DNA of 64,000 bases from Bradyrhizobium guangzhouense. GTDB lineage: Bacteria > Pseudomonadota > Alphaproteobacteria > Rhizobiales > Xanthobacteraceae. A model generated the notes under the pieces. That model saw nothing but the letters and a program-made list of their open reading frames with translations, did no database searches and was not told the origin of the DNA. Shown one piece after another: positions 23,833 through 31,668 of this stretch (its first letter is position 1; every line of letters begins with the position of its first letter). The stretch covers positions 4,402,001-4,466,000 of the forward strand of contig NZ_CP030053.1 in assembly GCF_004114955.1 (NCBI RefSeq). The letters are read 5' to 3'. Both the position numbers and the translations under genes were made by a program.

Positions 23833-24075
23833 CTAGCCGCCTGCCAGCTCCTCGACCTCGAGCGTGATCGATATCTTCAGGAACGGTGCATGCTCGTCCT
23901 CACGCACGTCGACGACGACGTGATCGGCACTGCCGGCCACGAACGCCTCACGAGCGATCGACGCGCCGGTCAGCACCGCTTCCTTGCGCGCGACCTCCAC
24001 ATTCGCGAAATTCTGCCCGTCCTCATCGGGGATGAGACGGCTGTCCTCGTGGATGTCAAAATGGAAGCGCGGCAT
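23833..24075 (-). CDS. DUF6894 family small protein
   Basis: An 80-residue acidic protein beginning MPRFHFDIHEDSRLIPDEDG, with FANVEVARKEAVLTGASIA after it. The F-x-F-D-x-x-x-x-x-x-x-x-D-E-x-G pattern near the N-terminus marks this short family, which is abundant in Bradyrhizobium and often next to Crp/Fnr regulators. It starts 7 nt after the crp-like gene stops and is probably co-transcribed. The function is unknown. A longer frame on the other strand (23692-24177) has no family features and is taken as a shadow. Confidence 0.8.
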   Translation of the reverse strand: MPRFHFDIHEDSRLIPDEDGQNFANVEVARKEAVLTGASIAREAFVAGSADHVVVDVREDEHAPFLKISITLEVEELAGG

Positions 24076-24082
24076 CCGGGCC

Positions 24083-24847
24083 TCAAAGGGTTGGCGATTG
24101 ATGGAGGTAACGGCCGTCGAAATCGGCTAGTTCCTGAAATTTCCGCTCGTCGAGCACGGTGGCGCGGCCGCGATTGAGCTCGACGACGCCCTCCTGGCGG
24201 AGTTGCCTGATCACCCGGTTGGCGTGCACTGCGGTGATGCCCAGGGCCTCTCCGATCTGCTCTTGCGTCAGCGGCATTTCAAAGCTGTTGCCGTCGAGCC
24301 GCCCGATCAGCCTGAGACGCTCACGCAGCTCGATCATGACATGTACGAGACGCGCGGGCGCGGGCCGTTGGCCGACATTGACGATCCACTCTCGGAACAT
24401 CGAGGCGTCGATCAGCGTGTCGCGCCAGAACATCTCGGCCACGCTCGGACTGCGGCGATGCAGCTTCTGCAAATTGTCGTGGCTGATGAAGCCGAGCGTT
24501 GCCGGCGTCAGCGTCGACAAATCATGGTCCATCACGTGCAGGAACAGGCTCATGAGATCCGGGATCTCGCCGGGAATATGCAGCGAAAGAATCTGCCGCT
24601 TGCCGTTTGCGATGGTCTTGGAGCGCGCGCAAAATCCGTCCACGATCAGGCAGCAATCGGTCGCGCGCTCGCCATCGCGCACCACCGCCGTCTCGGCCGG
24701 AAACTCCCGCACCGAGATCGGAAGGGCGCCGATCTCCTTGATATCCTCCTCCGCAATTGCGGAAGAAACGCGCAGTCGCTTGATAAGCGCCGCGCGGATC
24801 GCGTCGCTGGGCACTTCGTTGGCTCCCGTCGTGGAGGTGGAACTCAT
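24083..24847 (-). CDS. Crp/Fnr family transcriptional regulator
   Basis: A 254-residue regulator. Residues about 40-150 form the cyclic-nucleotide-binding-like beta barrel (RDGERATDCCLIVDGFCARSK), and residues about 175-240 the winged helix-turn-helix, with the recognition segment LTQEQIGEALGITAVHANRV. The Fnr-type four-Cys iron-sulfur motif is missing, so it is not a classic oxygen sensor. ATG 24847 is preferred to a longer start at 24904. DUF6894 follows immediately. Confidence 0.88.
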   Translation of the reverse strand: MSSTSTTGANEVPSDAIRAALIKRLRVSSAIAEEDIKEIGALPISVREFPAETAVVRDGERATDCCLIVDGFCARSKTIANGKRQILSLHIPGEIPDLMSLFLHVMDHDLSTLTPATLGFISHDNLQKLHRRSPSVAEMFWRDTLIDASMFREWIVNVGQRPAPARLVHVMIELRERLRLIGRLDGNSFEMPLTQEQIGEALGITAVHANRVIRQLRQEGVVELNRGRATVLDERKFQELADFDGRYLHQSPTL

Positions 24848-24964
24848 GGCGCCGCAGCGCCGCCATGACAAAAAACCCGCGATCGCCTCGCCCGGTTCCA
24901 ACAAAAGTTAAGGACGCGTCTTGGCGGCGCGTGGTTGGCTCGACGCTTGAAAGGGCAACTCATC

Positions 24965-25180
24965 ATGAAGAAGCGCAACCGCACGCGACCGGCACTGTCC
25001 CTTCAGGAACGCTTGACCAGATTCACGCAGAACGCCCGCGCCGCGGCCAGGAATCTCCCTGCCGGCGCCGAGCGCCACGAGTTGCTGCAGAAGGTGCGCG
25101 ACGGCGAGGCCGCTGCGGAGATGGAGCGGTGGCTCTCCCCGCAAGGCCCGAAACAGGCGCGCGATGCGCTAGATCGCTAG
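24965..25180 (+). CDS. small basic hypothetical protein
   Basis: A 71-residue protein, MKKRNRTRPALSLQERL and onward, basic at the N-terminus and helical throughout (ARAAARNLPAGAERHELLQK). An upstream in-frame ATG at 24935 is possible. I know no functional family, though proteins of this look are common near stress regulators in Bradyrhizobium. Its stop overlaps the convergent small secreted gene by 4 nt. Confidence 0.6.
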   Translation: MKKRNRTRPALSLQERLTRFTQNARAAARNLPAGAERHELLQKVRDGEAAAEMERWLSPQGPKQARDALDR

Positions 25181-25320
25181 TGCTTCACCATCAGCGGGAG
25201 CGCGGGCGCGAAGCGCTCCTCAAATGTCAAAGTTCTGGCCTGGTGGACTGCGGCGAACGACGCCGAGATTCCCGCTGAAGCAACCACGGCCAACGCAATT
25301 GCGAAAACCAGACGGCGCAT
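25177..25320 (-). CDS. 47-residue secreted peptide
   Basis: A short gene with a strong ribosome site (AGGAGG 6 nt before the ATG). The protein MRRLVFAIALAVVASAGISA is a textbook signal peptide, and the mature part is only about 24 residues ending PLMVKH. The gene is too short for most predictors. It overlaps the stop of the upstream + strand gene by 4 nt. I know no family. Confidence 0.65.
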   Translation of the reverse strand: MRRLVFAIALAVVASAGISASFAAVHQARTLTFEERFAPALPLMVKH

Positions 25321-25593
25321 GTGAGCCTCCTGTGTGAGCTCGACTACCATCATTAAGTGGGGCGGCTCTGTTTCAGGACGGTTTCATCGGCGCGGAAAAT
25401 GATTGCGTTCAAGCGGCTGTGATCAGATCAGGCTCACGCGCCCGTCTGCCGTGACCAACTAATCAGTGTCGCTGTCGTCTTACGGAGAACGCGGGCGATC
25501 TGGAATTTCACGCCCGCGATCACGATCGAGTCTCTCAAGACGGTCGCGACGAGCAGGAAATGCTCACGCGCAGCGTCTTCGAGGAAGACTCAC

Positions 25594-25749
25594 ATGAAAA
25601 TCATCATCCAAAGGCTCAATGGTCTGTGGCACCTCATCGTCGGATCGTATCGAATCCGTACGCCCTTCCTTGAGACCCAGGACCGCGCGCTCGTCGTGAC
25701 ATATGCCAGGCGCGCTTATCCCGGCGCCAAGATCTTCCAGCGCGACTGA
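25594..25749 (+). CDS. 51-residue hypothetical protein
   Basis: GAGGAAG lies 7 nt before ATG 25594. The protein MKIIIQRLNGLWHLIVGSYR, followed by ALVVTYARRAYPGAKIF, is a compact basic polypeptide with no signal peptide and no membrane helix long enough to span. The strong ribosome site and normal codon use support a real gene. It is convergent with the ParB-like gene 16 nt away. The function is unknown. Confidence 0.55.
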   Translation: MKIIIQRLNGLWHLIVGSYRIRTPFLETQDRALVVTYARRAYPGAKIFQRD

Positions 25750-25765
25750 TGCAAGCGGTGCGCGC

Positions 25766-26392
25766 CTAATCGTCCGATGCCGGCCCGCACCAGCCGGGCA
25801 GGTAGATTGCATCCTTGCTCTTGGCCGCAGCCAGCGCTTTCTCGAGCGCCTTGTCGAAATTGGCATCCACGGCCTTGCGCGTCAGCTTGCGGCGCAGAAA
25901 GTCGGCCCACAGAAATTCGGAAAACGGCGTGGTGTCCTTGGCGAAGCCGCCCATGCGGCGGAGCTCGCCGGCGAGGCTGCGGAACGGATCGTCCCTGAGA
26001 TCGGCGACCGATTTCGGCAGATCGCGGAATGGACGGCGCTCCCCCTTGGAGTCATAAGGATAGACCCAGCGCTTGTTGTCCATCACGCCCCAGAACGCTT
26101 CGCGCTCGACCATACGAAGGTCGCCCACCACCGTCACCAGCACCTCCTTGATGCCCTCGTCGTGCAGCGCGCGGCCGAGATGGTGATGGTCGATCACGTA
26201 GTAGCGCCCGTCAGGTCCGGCGACGACGGGGATCATGTGGGTGCCGAGCAGGTCGGACTGCTTCCTCTTGCCGTGCTCGCGCCAACGCTTGCGCTTCTCC
26301 TTGACCTCGCGCATGCCGACCGTCATCTGCGTCGGCCGAAGCGACAGGATCGATACCGGGTGCACTCTCGGCTCGCGTGCGTTGGTCGTCAT
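25766..26392 (-). CDS. ParB-like nuclease-fold protein (ParBc_2 type)
   Basis: A 208-residue protein. IPVVAGPDGRYYVIDHHHLGRAL (residues about 53-75) is the core of the ParB/Srx-like domain, with the DHHH motif in place of the usual DGHRR. The family is distinct from plasmid partition ParB and has no settled function. The start MTTNAREP at 26392 is chosen because further upstream the frame is Arg/Pro-rich and non-conserved. No ParA partner is nearby. Confidence 0.8.
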   Translation of the reverse strand: MTTNAREPRVHPVSILSLRPTQMTVGMREVKEKRKRWREHGKRKQSDLLGTHMIPVVAGPDGRYYVIDHHHLGRALHDEGIKEVLVTVVGDLRMVEREAFWGVMDNKRWVYPYDSKGERRPFRDLPKSVADLRDDPFRSLAGELRRMGGFAKDTTPFSEFLWADFLRRKLTRKAVDANFDKALEKALAAAKSKDAIYLPGWCGPASDD

Positions 26393-26681
26393 GATCGAGG
26401 CCTCTTGTCTGGTTGCAACCTGTCGTCCGGGTTCCCGATTATGCCATGGGCCTTGCGGCGGCAACATGCGTTCGAGGCAACGAGCGCGATCTGCCCCGCA
26501 GTGTTGCAGCGCAACCCTGAGGTCCCTGACGCCGGGATGACAACCGGGTCTCGTGATGGCGCACTTCCGTCCTGGAGGATCATGCGAACGCGCAATACAC
26601 GTGCGCGTTGAGAAGATTTTCTGCACCCCCCGTGTCGCCTGTGCTATCTAAAAATCGCTGCTTCGGAGTGATCCCCGCCCC

Positions 26682-27026
26682 ATGAAATCCCAGCGGCCCA
26701 TAACCTCGGACGACGAGCACCAGGTGCTCCAGTTCAGGCCGCGCACGACGCCCTCTCCGGTGATCCATCGGGGCAGCGGTGTCGTCCAGAAGCTGCATGC
26801 AGCGGCACCCGAACCGCTCGACCTGTCGCGTTACGAGCAGCCCCGCGCCGAGCCCGACGATTTCCGACAGCGGATGCTCGCCAATATCGCGGCGCTCGCC
26901 TTCACCATCGCCCTGACTGCGATCGGGATCTGGCTCGCGGTCAGCATCGCCGATTTGCGCCGCACCCAGGATTGCGTGCTGATGGGCCGTCGGGACTGCG
27001 TCAAGATCACGACGCCGCACATCTAG
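26682..27026 (+). CDS. single-pass membrane hypothetical protein
   Basis: A 114-residue protein with a polar N-terminal 65 residues, one membrane helix (MLANIAALAFTIALTAIGIW, about 65-84), and a short C-terminal tail containing two Cys (QDCVLMGRRDCVKI). The tail would face the periplasm if the N-terminus is cytosolic, allowing a disulfide. No family is recognised. The gene stands alone before the acpXL operon. Confidence 0.7.
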   Translation: MKSQRPITSDDEHQVLQFRPRTTPSPVIHRGSGVVQKLHAAAPEPLDLSRYEQPRAEPDDFRQRMLANIAALAFTIALTAIGIWLAVSIADLRRTQDCVLMGRRDCVKITTPHI

Positions 27027-27270
27027 GCCAGGCTTGCCTGGACAGGACCCTGGCACCGACGCCTCCTGGCGGCTGGTCATGCCTCCGGGGCCGGCATCCC
27101 CAGCCCTGTCCCCACCCCTGTCCGGCTCCATTGAACTCAGGGCGGCGCTCCGATATACGGGCTCTCGACCCGTCCAGAGGGGGGTTTGAGGGCGTCATCA
27201 GGGGCGCGATGCCCACCCACCGTGCCGCTCTGGGAAATCTGACAAATACCAGCAATATATCAAAGGCTTA

Positions 27271-27561
27271 GTGATGTCCTCCACATTCGATCAGGTCGCT
27301 ACGATCATCGCTGAAACCTGCGACATCCCGCGCGACACGATCACGCCGGATAGCCATGCCATCGATGACCTCGGCATCGACAGCCTCGATTTCCTGGACA
27401 TCGCGTTCGCGATCGACAAGCAGTTCGGCATCAAGCTGCCGCTGGAAAAGTGGACCCAGGAAGTCAACGACGGCAAGGCGACCACCGAGCAGTATTTCGT
27501 GCTGAAGAACCTGTGCGCGCGCATCGACGAGTTGGTTGCCGCCAAGGGCGCGAGCGCCTAA
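27271..27561 (+). CDS. acpXL: acyl carrier protein AcpXL
   Basis: A 96-residue dedicated acyl carrier protein. The phosphopantetheine site is GIDSLDFLD (Ser near residue 38). AcpXL carries the very-long-chain (w-1)-hydroxy fatty acid, 26-28 carbons or longer, used to acylate lipid A in Rhizobiales. It is the first gene of acpXL-fabZXL-fabF2XL-fabF1XL-lpxXL, 10 nt before fabZXL, and its length and [16 protein letters not shown] segment are typical of the family. Confidence 0.93.
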   Translation: MMSSTFDQVATIIAETCDIPRDTITPDSHAIDDLGIDSLDFLDIAFAIDKQFGIKLPLEKWTQEVNDGKATTEQYFVLKNLCARIDELVAAKGASA

Positions 27562-27571
27562 TCGGGCGGTC

Positions 27572-28042
27572 ATGCAACTCGAATACTTCCACATGATCGA
27601 TCGCATCGTCGACCTCAAGGTCGACGAGAAGACGATCGTCGTCGAGGCCCAGGTCCCCAAGGAGAGCACCATCTTCGAGGGGCATTTCCCGGGCTATCCC
27701 TTGATGCCCGGCGTGCTGCTGATCGAATCGATGGCGCAGGCTTCCGGCTTTCTCCTGCTCGGCGTCCTTAAATTCGAGCGCATGCCGATTCTGGCTGCGG
27801 TCAAGGAAGCCAAGGTGCGCGGCTCGGTGTTTCCGGGCGACCTCATGACCCTCGAGGCGAGCGTCGCCCATGAGGGCTCGGGCTATGCCATGACCGAAGC
27901 GAAGATCCGGGTCGGCGGCAAGCTGCGCGCGAATTCGACGCTCACCTTCACGCTGATCCCCTTCCCCAATTCGGATATGCGCGGATACATGGACGCGGTC
28001 GCACAACGCGTCGGCTTTCCGCAACAGGCCGTTTCGCCATGA
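27572..28042 (+). CDS. fabZXL: 3-hydroxyacyl-ACP dehydratase, FabZ type, for VLCFA synthesis
   Basis: A 156-residue hot-dog-fold dehydratase. GHFPGYPLMPGVLLIESMAQ contains the catalytic His and the Glu/Gln of FabZ. It dehydrates 3-hydroxyacyl-AcpXL in the elongation cycle for lipid A very-long-chain fatty acid. ATG 27572 is chosen since the upstream extension overlaps acpXL. Its stop overlaps the next gene in ATGA. Confidence 0.92.
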   Translation: MQLEYFHMIDRIVDLKVDEKTIVVEAQVPKESTIFEGHFPGYPLMPGVLLIESMAQASGFLLLGVLKFERMPILAAVKEAKVRGSVFPGDLMTLEASVAHEGSGYAMTEAKIRVGGKLRANSTLTFTLIPFPNSDMRGYMDAVAQRVGFPQQAVSP

Positions 28043-29244
28043 CTGACACCGCTTCGAAGCCGGGCCAGACCGAAGTCTGGATTACCGGCATTGGTCTTGC
28101 CACTTCGCTCGGCGAAGGGCTCGATGCCAACTGGGCCGCGCTCCAGGAAAAGCGCATCAATGTCGACGAGAACGGCTTTACGCCCTTCATCGTCCACCCG
28201 CTGCTGCCTGTGTCCTTCGACAGCCAGATCCCGAAGAAGGGCGACCAGCGCCAGATGGAAGCCTGGCAGCGCATCGGCGTCTATGCCGCGGGCCTTGCGC
28301 TCGACTCGGCCGGTATCAAGGGCAACAAGGACATCCTGTCCAAGATCGACATGGTGGTGGCCGCCGGCGGCGGCGAGCGCGACCTCAACGTCGACACCGG
28401 CGTGCTGAACGCCGAGGCCAAGGGCGCCAACGCCCCCGGTTTCCTCAACGAGCGGCTGATGAGCGATCTCCGGCCGACGTTGTTTCTGGCCCAGCTCTCC
28501 AACCTGCTCGCCGGCAACATCGCCATCGTCAACGGTCTCGGCGGCACCTCGCGCACCTTCATGGGCGAAGAGGTTGCGGGCGCCGATGCGCTGCGCATCG
28601 CACTGTCGCGCATCGCCTCGGGCGAGAGCGACATTGCCCTCGTCGGCGGCTCGCACAATGGCGAGCGCAAGGACCTCCTGGTCCTCTACGAATTCGGCGA
28701 CTTCAACCTGAAGGACAAGTTCGCCCCCGTGTGGGCGCGCAAGGACCACGCCGGCTTCGCGCTCGGCTCGGCCGGCGCCTTCCTGGTATTGGAATCGAAG
28801 GCCCACGCCGAGGCACGCGGCGCCAAGCCGTACGCAAAACTGTCGAGCGTCGTGACCGATCTGGCCCGGCGCAAGCAGTCCGGCGACATGGAAGCGACGC
28901 TGGAGAAGCTGTGGGACAAGCTGCCCAAGCGCGAGGGCAAGGGCGCGATCATCTCGGGCGCATCGGGCGCAGAGCCCGCGACCTCGGAGGAGCGCGACTT
29001 CCTGAAGAAGCACGCCAACTTTCCGGTGCGCGCCACCGGTACGATGTTCGGGCACACCATGGAAACGCAGTTCCCGCTCGGAATTGCGCTCGCGGCGCTC
29101 TCGATCTCGCGTGGCGCGCTGTTCCCGCCGAACGATTCGACCGGGACCGAGATTGAAATGCAGGGGGCGCCCACCCAGATTGTCGTGGTGGGAGCCGGAC
29201 ACTGGCGCGGCGAAGGCATGGCGCTGGTCGAGGCTGTAAGCTGA
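28039..29244 (+). CDS. fabF2XL: ketosynthase-like protein FabF2XL, catalytic Cys absent
   Basis: A 401-residue protein with the thiolase fold of beta-ketoacyl-ACP synthases. The nucleophile loop reads IVNGLGGTSRTF (residues about 163-174), with Leu where Cys is expected. The first catalytic His motif is replaced by ISGASGAEPATSEE. The GHT motif is kept as MFGHTMETQF. It therefore cannot condense by itself in the normal way and resembles a chain-length factor that pairs with FabF1XL. It is translationally coupled to fabZXL and lies 125 nt before fabF1XL. Confidence 0.88.
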   Translation: MTDTASKPGQTEVWITGIGLATSLGEGLDANWAALQEKRINVDENGFTPFIVHPLLPVSFDSQIPKKGDQRQMEAWQRIGVYAAGLALDSAGIKGNKDILSKIDMVVAAGGGERDLNVDTGVLNAEAKGANAPGFLNERLMSDLRPTLFLAQLSNLLAGNIAIVNGLGGTSRTFMGEEVAGADALRIALSRIASGESDIALVGGSHNGERKDLLVLYEFGDFNLKDKFAPVWARKDHAGFALGSAGAFLVLESKAHAEARGAKPYAKLSSVVTDLARRKQSGDMEATLEKLWDKLPKREGKGAIISGASGAEPATSEERDFLKKHANFPVRATGTMFGHTMETQFPLGIALAALSISRGALFPPNDSTGTEIEMQGAPTQIVVVGAGHWRGEGMALVEAVS

Positions 29245-29275
29245 AGCGCGCCGCGCTTTGGCCGGTTGTTGTTTT

Positions 29276-29345
29276 GAGCATGATCTTACCGGAAAACCGC
29301 GTCACACTTTGCGCTAACGCGGCCCTCCGGGTCCGGATCATGCTC
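29276..29345. repeat. palindromic intergenic element (RPE-like)
   Basis: A perfect 10-bp inverted repeat, GAGCATGATC and GATCATGCTC, bounds a 50-bp interior with ACCGGAAAACCGCG and a matching CCGGGTCCGG side. It lies inside the operon, between fabF2XL and fabF1XL, so it will be transcribed and could act as a processing or attenuation hairpin. It is related to the element at 3552-3600. Confidence 0.75.
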
Positions 29346-29369
29346 TAGCTCTATCGGGGGACGATCGAC

Positions 29370-30647
29370 ATGACTGCACCACGCGACAAACTCGGGCGTC
29401 CCGTTGTCGTCGTCACCGGCATGGGCATCACGACCTCGCTCGGTGCCGGCAAGGCCGACAATTGGTCGAAGCTGGTCGCCGGCGAATCCGGCATCCGCAC
29501 CATCACGCGCTTTCCGATCGACGGCCTGAAGACCACGATGGCCGGCACGGTCGATTTCGTCAGCGTCGATCCGTTCTCCTCGACCGGCCTGTCCGAACGG
29601 ATGGCTGAGCTCGTCACCCAGGAAGCCCTCGAGCAGGCCGGCATCGGCGCCAAGGGCGATTTCCCGGGTCCTCTCTTCCTCGCGGTCGCTCCAGTCGAAG
29701 TTGAATGGCCTCAGCGCCGCGAGCTCGGCCGCGCCGTCGGCAAGCCCGACTTCACCTATGACGATTTGCTGCGCATCTCCGGCGGCGGCAAGTACAGCGC
29801 CTATCACCATCGCTTCATGTTCGGCTCTGTCGCAGCCCACCTCGCCGAGACCTTCGGCACCAAGGGCTCGCCGATCTCGCTGTCGACGGCCTGCGCGTCC
29901 GGAGCGACCTCGATCCAGCTCGGCGTCGAGGCGATCCGCCGCGGCGAGACTGATGCGGCGCTGTGCGTCGCCACCGACGGCACCGTGAATCCGGAAGCGC
30001 TGGTGCGCTTCTCGCTGCTCTCGGCTCTGTCGACCCAGAACGATCCGCCGCAAGCGGCCTCCCGCCCCTTCTCCAAGAACCGCGACGGTTTTGTCATGGC
30101 CGAAGGCGCCGGCGCGCTGGTGCTGGAGAGCTACGAAGCAGCTGTTGCGCGTGGCGCAAAAATTCTCGGCGTGATCGCCGGTTGCGGCGAGCTGACCGAC
30201 TCGTTCCATCGCACCCGCTCCTCGCCCGATGGCAAGCCGATCATCGGCTGCATGAACAAGACGCTGGCGGACGCCGGTATGACGCCTGACCAGATCGACC
30301 ACATCAACGCGCACGGCACGGCGACGCCCGAGAACGACAAGATGGAGTTCAACACGACCTCGGCCGTGTTCGGCGATCTCGCGCAGAAGATCCCGGTGAC
30401 CTCGAACAAGTCGATGGTCGGCCATACCATCTCGGCCGCCGGCGCGGTGGAAGCGATCTTCTCGCTGCTGACGCTGGAGCATCAGCGCATTCCGCCGACC
30501 ATCAACTACGAGACGCCGGATCCGACGATCCTGTTCAACGTGGTCGGCAACAAGGCGCGCGATGCCCGCGTCACCGCCGTCATGTCGAATTCGTTCGGCT
30601 TCGGCGGCCAGAACGCCTCGCTGATCCTGACCCGCGAACCGGCGTAA
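29370..30647 (+). CDS. fabF1XL: beta-ketoacyl-ACP synthase FabF1XL
   Basis: A 425-residue KAS II-type condensing enzyme with the full triad: Cys175 in LSTACASGATS, His315 in INAHGTATPEND, and His352 in SMVGHTISAAGA. It extends acyl-AcpXL with malonyl units to make the lipid A very-long-chain acid. The neighbouring FabF2XL lacks the Cys and first His, which suggests a heterodimer. lpxXL begins 22 nt after its stop. Confidence 0.93.
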   Translation: MTAPRDKLGRPVVVVTGMGITTSLGAGKADNWSKLVAGESGIRTITRFPIDGLKTTMAGTVDFVSVDPFSSTGLSERMAELVTQEALEQAGIGAKGDFPGPLFLAVAPVEVEWPQRRELGRAVGKPDFTYDDLLRISGGGKYSAYHHRFMFGSVAAHLAETFGTKGSPISLSTACASGATSIQLGVEAIRRGETDAALCVATDGTVNPEALVRFSLLSALSTQNDPPQAASRPFSKNRDGFVMAEGAGALVLESYEAAVARGAKILGVIAGCGELTDSFHRTRSSPDGKPIIGCMNKTLADAGMTPDQIDHINAHGTATPENDKMEFNTTSAVFGDLAQKIPVTSNKSMVGHTISAAGAVEAIFSLLTLEHQRIPPTINYETPDPTILFNVVGNKARDARVTAVMSNSFGFGGQNASLILTREPA

Positions 30648-30669
30648 GCCGGCTCGCGCGCGACCTGCG

Positions 30670-31605
30670 ATGAACCGCCTGCTCCTCCGCACCCGGGCGC
30701 GCCTGCGCGATGCCCTCAAGCCCGTGTCAGAGGTCGCGGTCGGCGGACTCACCATCGCGCTGTTGCGCACTACGCGCTATTTCGACCCGGACAAGACGGC
30801 GGAATTCTTCGCCCGCGCCGCGCGCTTCATCGGCCGCTTCCTGCGCGAGGACCGCATCGGCCGCGAGAATCTGACGGCGGCCTTCCCCGAAAAATCACCG
30901 GAGGAGATCGAGCAGATTCTCACCGGCGTCTGGCACAATCTCGGTCGCATTGGCGCCGAGTTCGCCCATCTCGACCACATCTGGGACTACGACGTCGATC
31001 ACCCGGAGAAGCCGAGCCGCATCGAGTTCGACGCGCGCACCAAGCAGCTGTTCGACAGCCTGCGCGACGACGGCAAGCCCGCGATCTTCTTCGCCAGCCA
31101 CACCGGCAATTGGGAAATCCCGTTGGTGGGTGCAGTCGCGCACGGCCTCGACTGCGCGGTCCTATTCCGCCGGCCTAACAGCGAGGCCGCAGATCGCGCC
31201 ATCGAGCGCATCCGTGCGGTGGAGATCGGCACACTGGTCGCCGCGGGCCGCGATGCGCCGTTGCGGCTCGGCCAAGCCCTGCAAAGCGGCCAGCACGTTG
31301 CCATGCTGGTCGATCAGTGGTTCACCAACGGCGTCGACGTCACCTTCTTCGGCCGCAAAACCAAGGCCAACCCGACGCTCGCGCGTCTGATCCGTCAGGT
31401 CGAATGCCCGATCCATGGCGTCCGCATCATCCGCCTCCCGAACCATCGTTTTCGCGCCGAGGTCACCGAAGAGGTCAAGCCGGTGCGCGATGCCGACGGC
31501 AATATCGACATCCAGGGCACGATGCAGGCGGTGACGTCGGTCATCGAAGGTTGGGTGCGCGAATATCCGGATCAGTGGCTGTGGCTGCATCGCAGGTGGC
31601 GCTAG
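30670..31605 (+). CDS. lpxXL: lipid A VLCFA acyltransferase LpxXL (HtrB/LpxL family)
   Basis: A 311-residue membrane-associated acyltransferase. The HxxxxE/D-type motif is ASHTGNWEI (residues about 138-146). RIIRLPNHRF and the C-terminal WVREYPDQWLWLHRRWR are family hallmarks. It transfers the very-long-chain acid from AcpXL to lipid A. In Rhizobium an alcohol dehydrogenase gene lies before lpxXL; here fabF1XL is only 22 nt upstream and none is present. The gene ends 63 bp before an IS insertion, and its 3' end is repeated at 34400-34478. Confidence 0.9.
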   Translation: MNRLLLRTRARLRDALKPVSEVAVGGLTIALLRTTRYFDPDKTAEFFARAARFIGRFLREDRIGRENLTAAFPEKSPEEIEQILTGVWHNLGRIGAEFAHLDHIWDYDVDHPEKPSRIEFDARTKQLFDSLRDDGKPAIFFASHTGNWEIPLVGAVAHGLDCAVLFRRPNSEAADRAIERIRAVEIGTLVAAGRDAPLRLGQALQSGQHVAMLVDQWFTNGVDVTFFGRKTKANPTLARLIRQVECPIHGVRIIRLPNHRFRAEVTEEVKPVRDADGNIDIQGTMQAVTSVIEGWVREYPDQWLWLHRRWR

Positions 31606-31668
31606 CTGCGCCGTCGTTGTGGGCAGGCCGAGCGCGCCCTCATTCTCGGTGTCATCGCCCGGCTCGAC

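Noticed and set aside
23692..24177. 161-codon frame on the + strand
   Set aside because: Antisense to the DUF6894 gene and the end of the Crp/Fnr gene; composition is non-coding.
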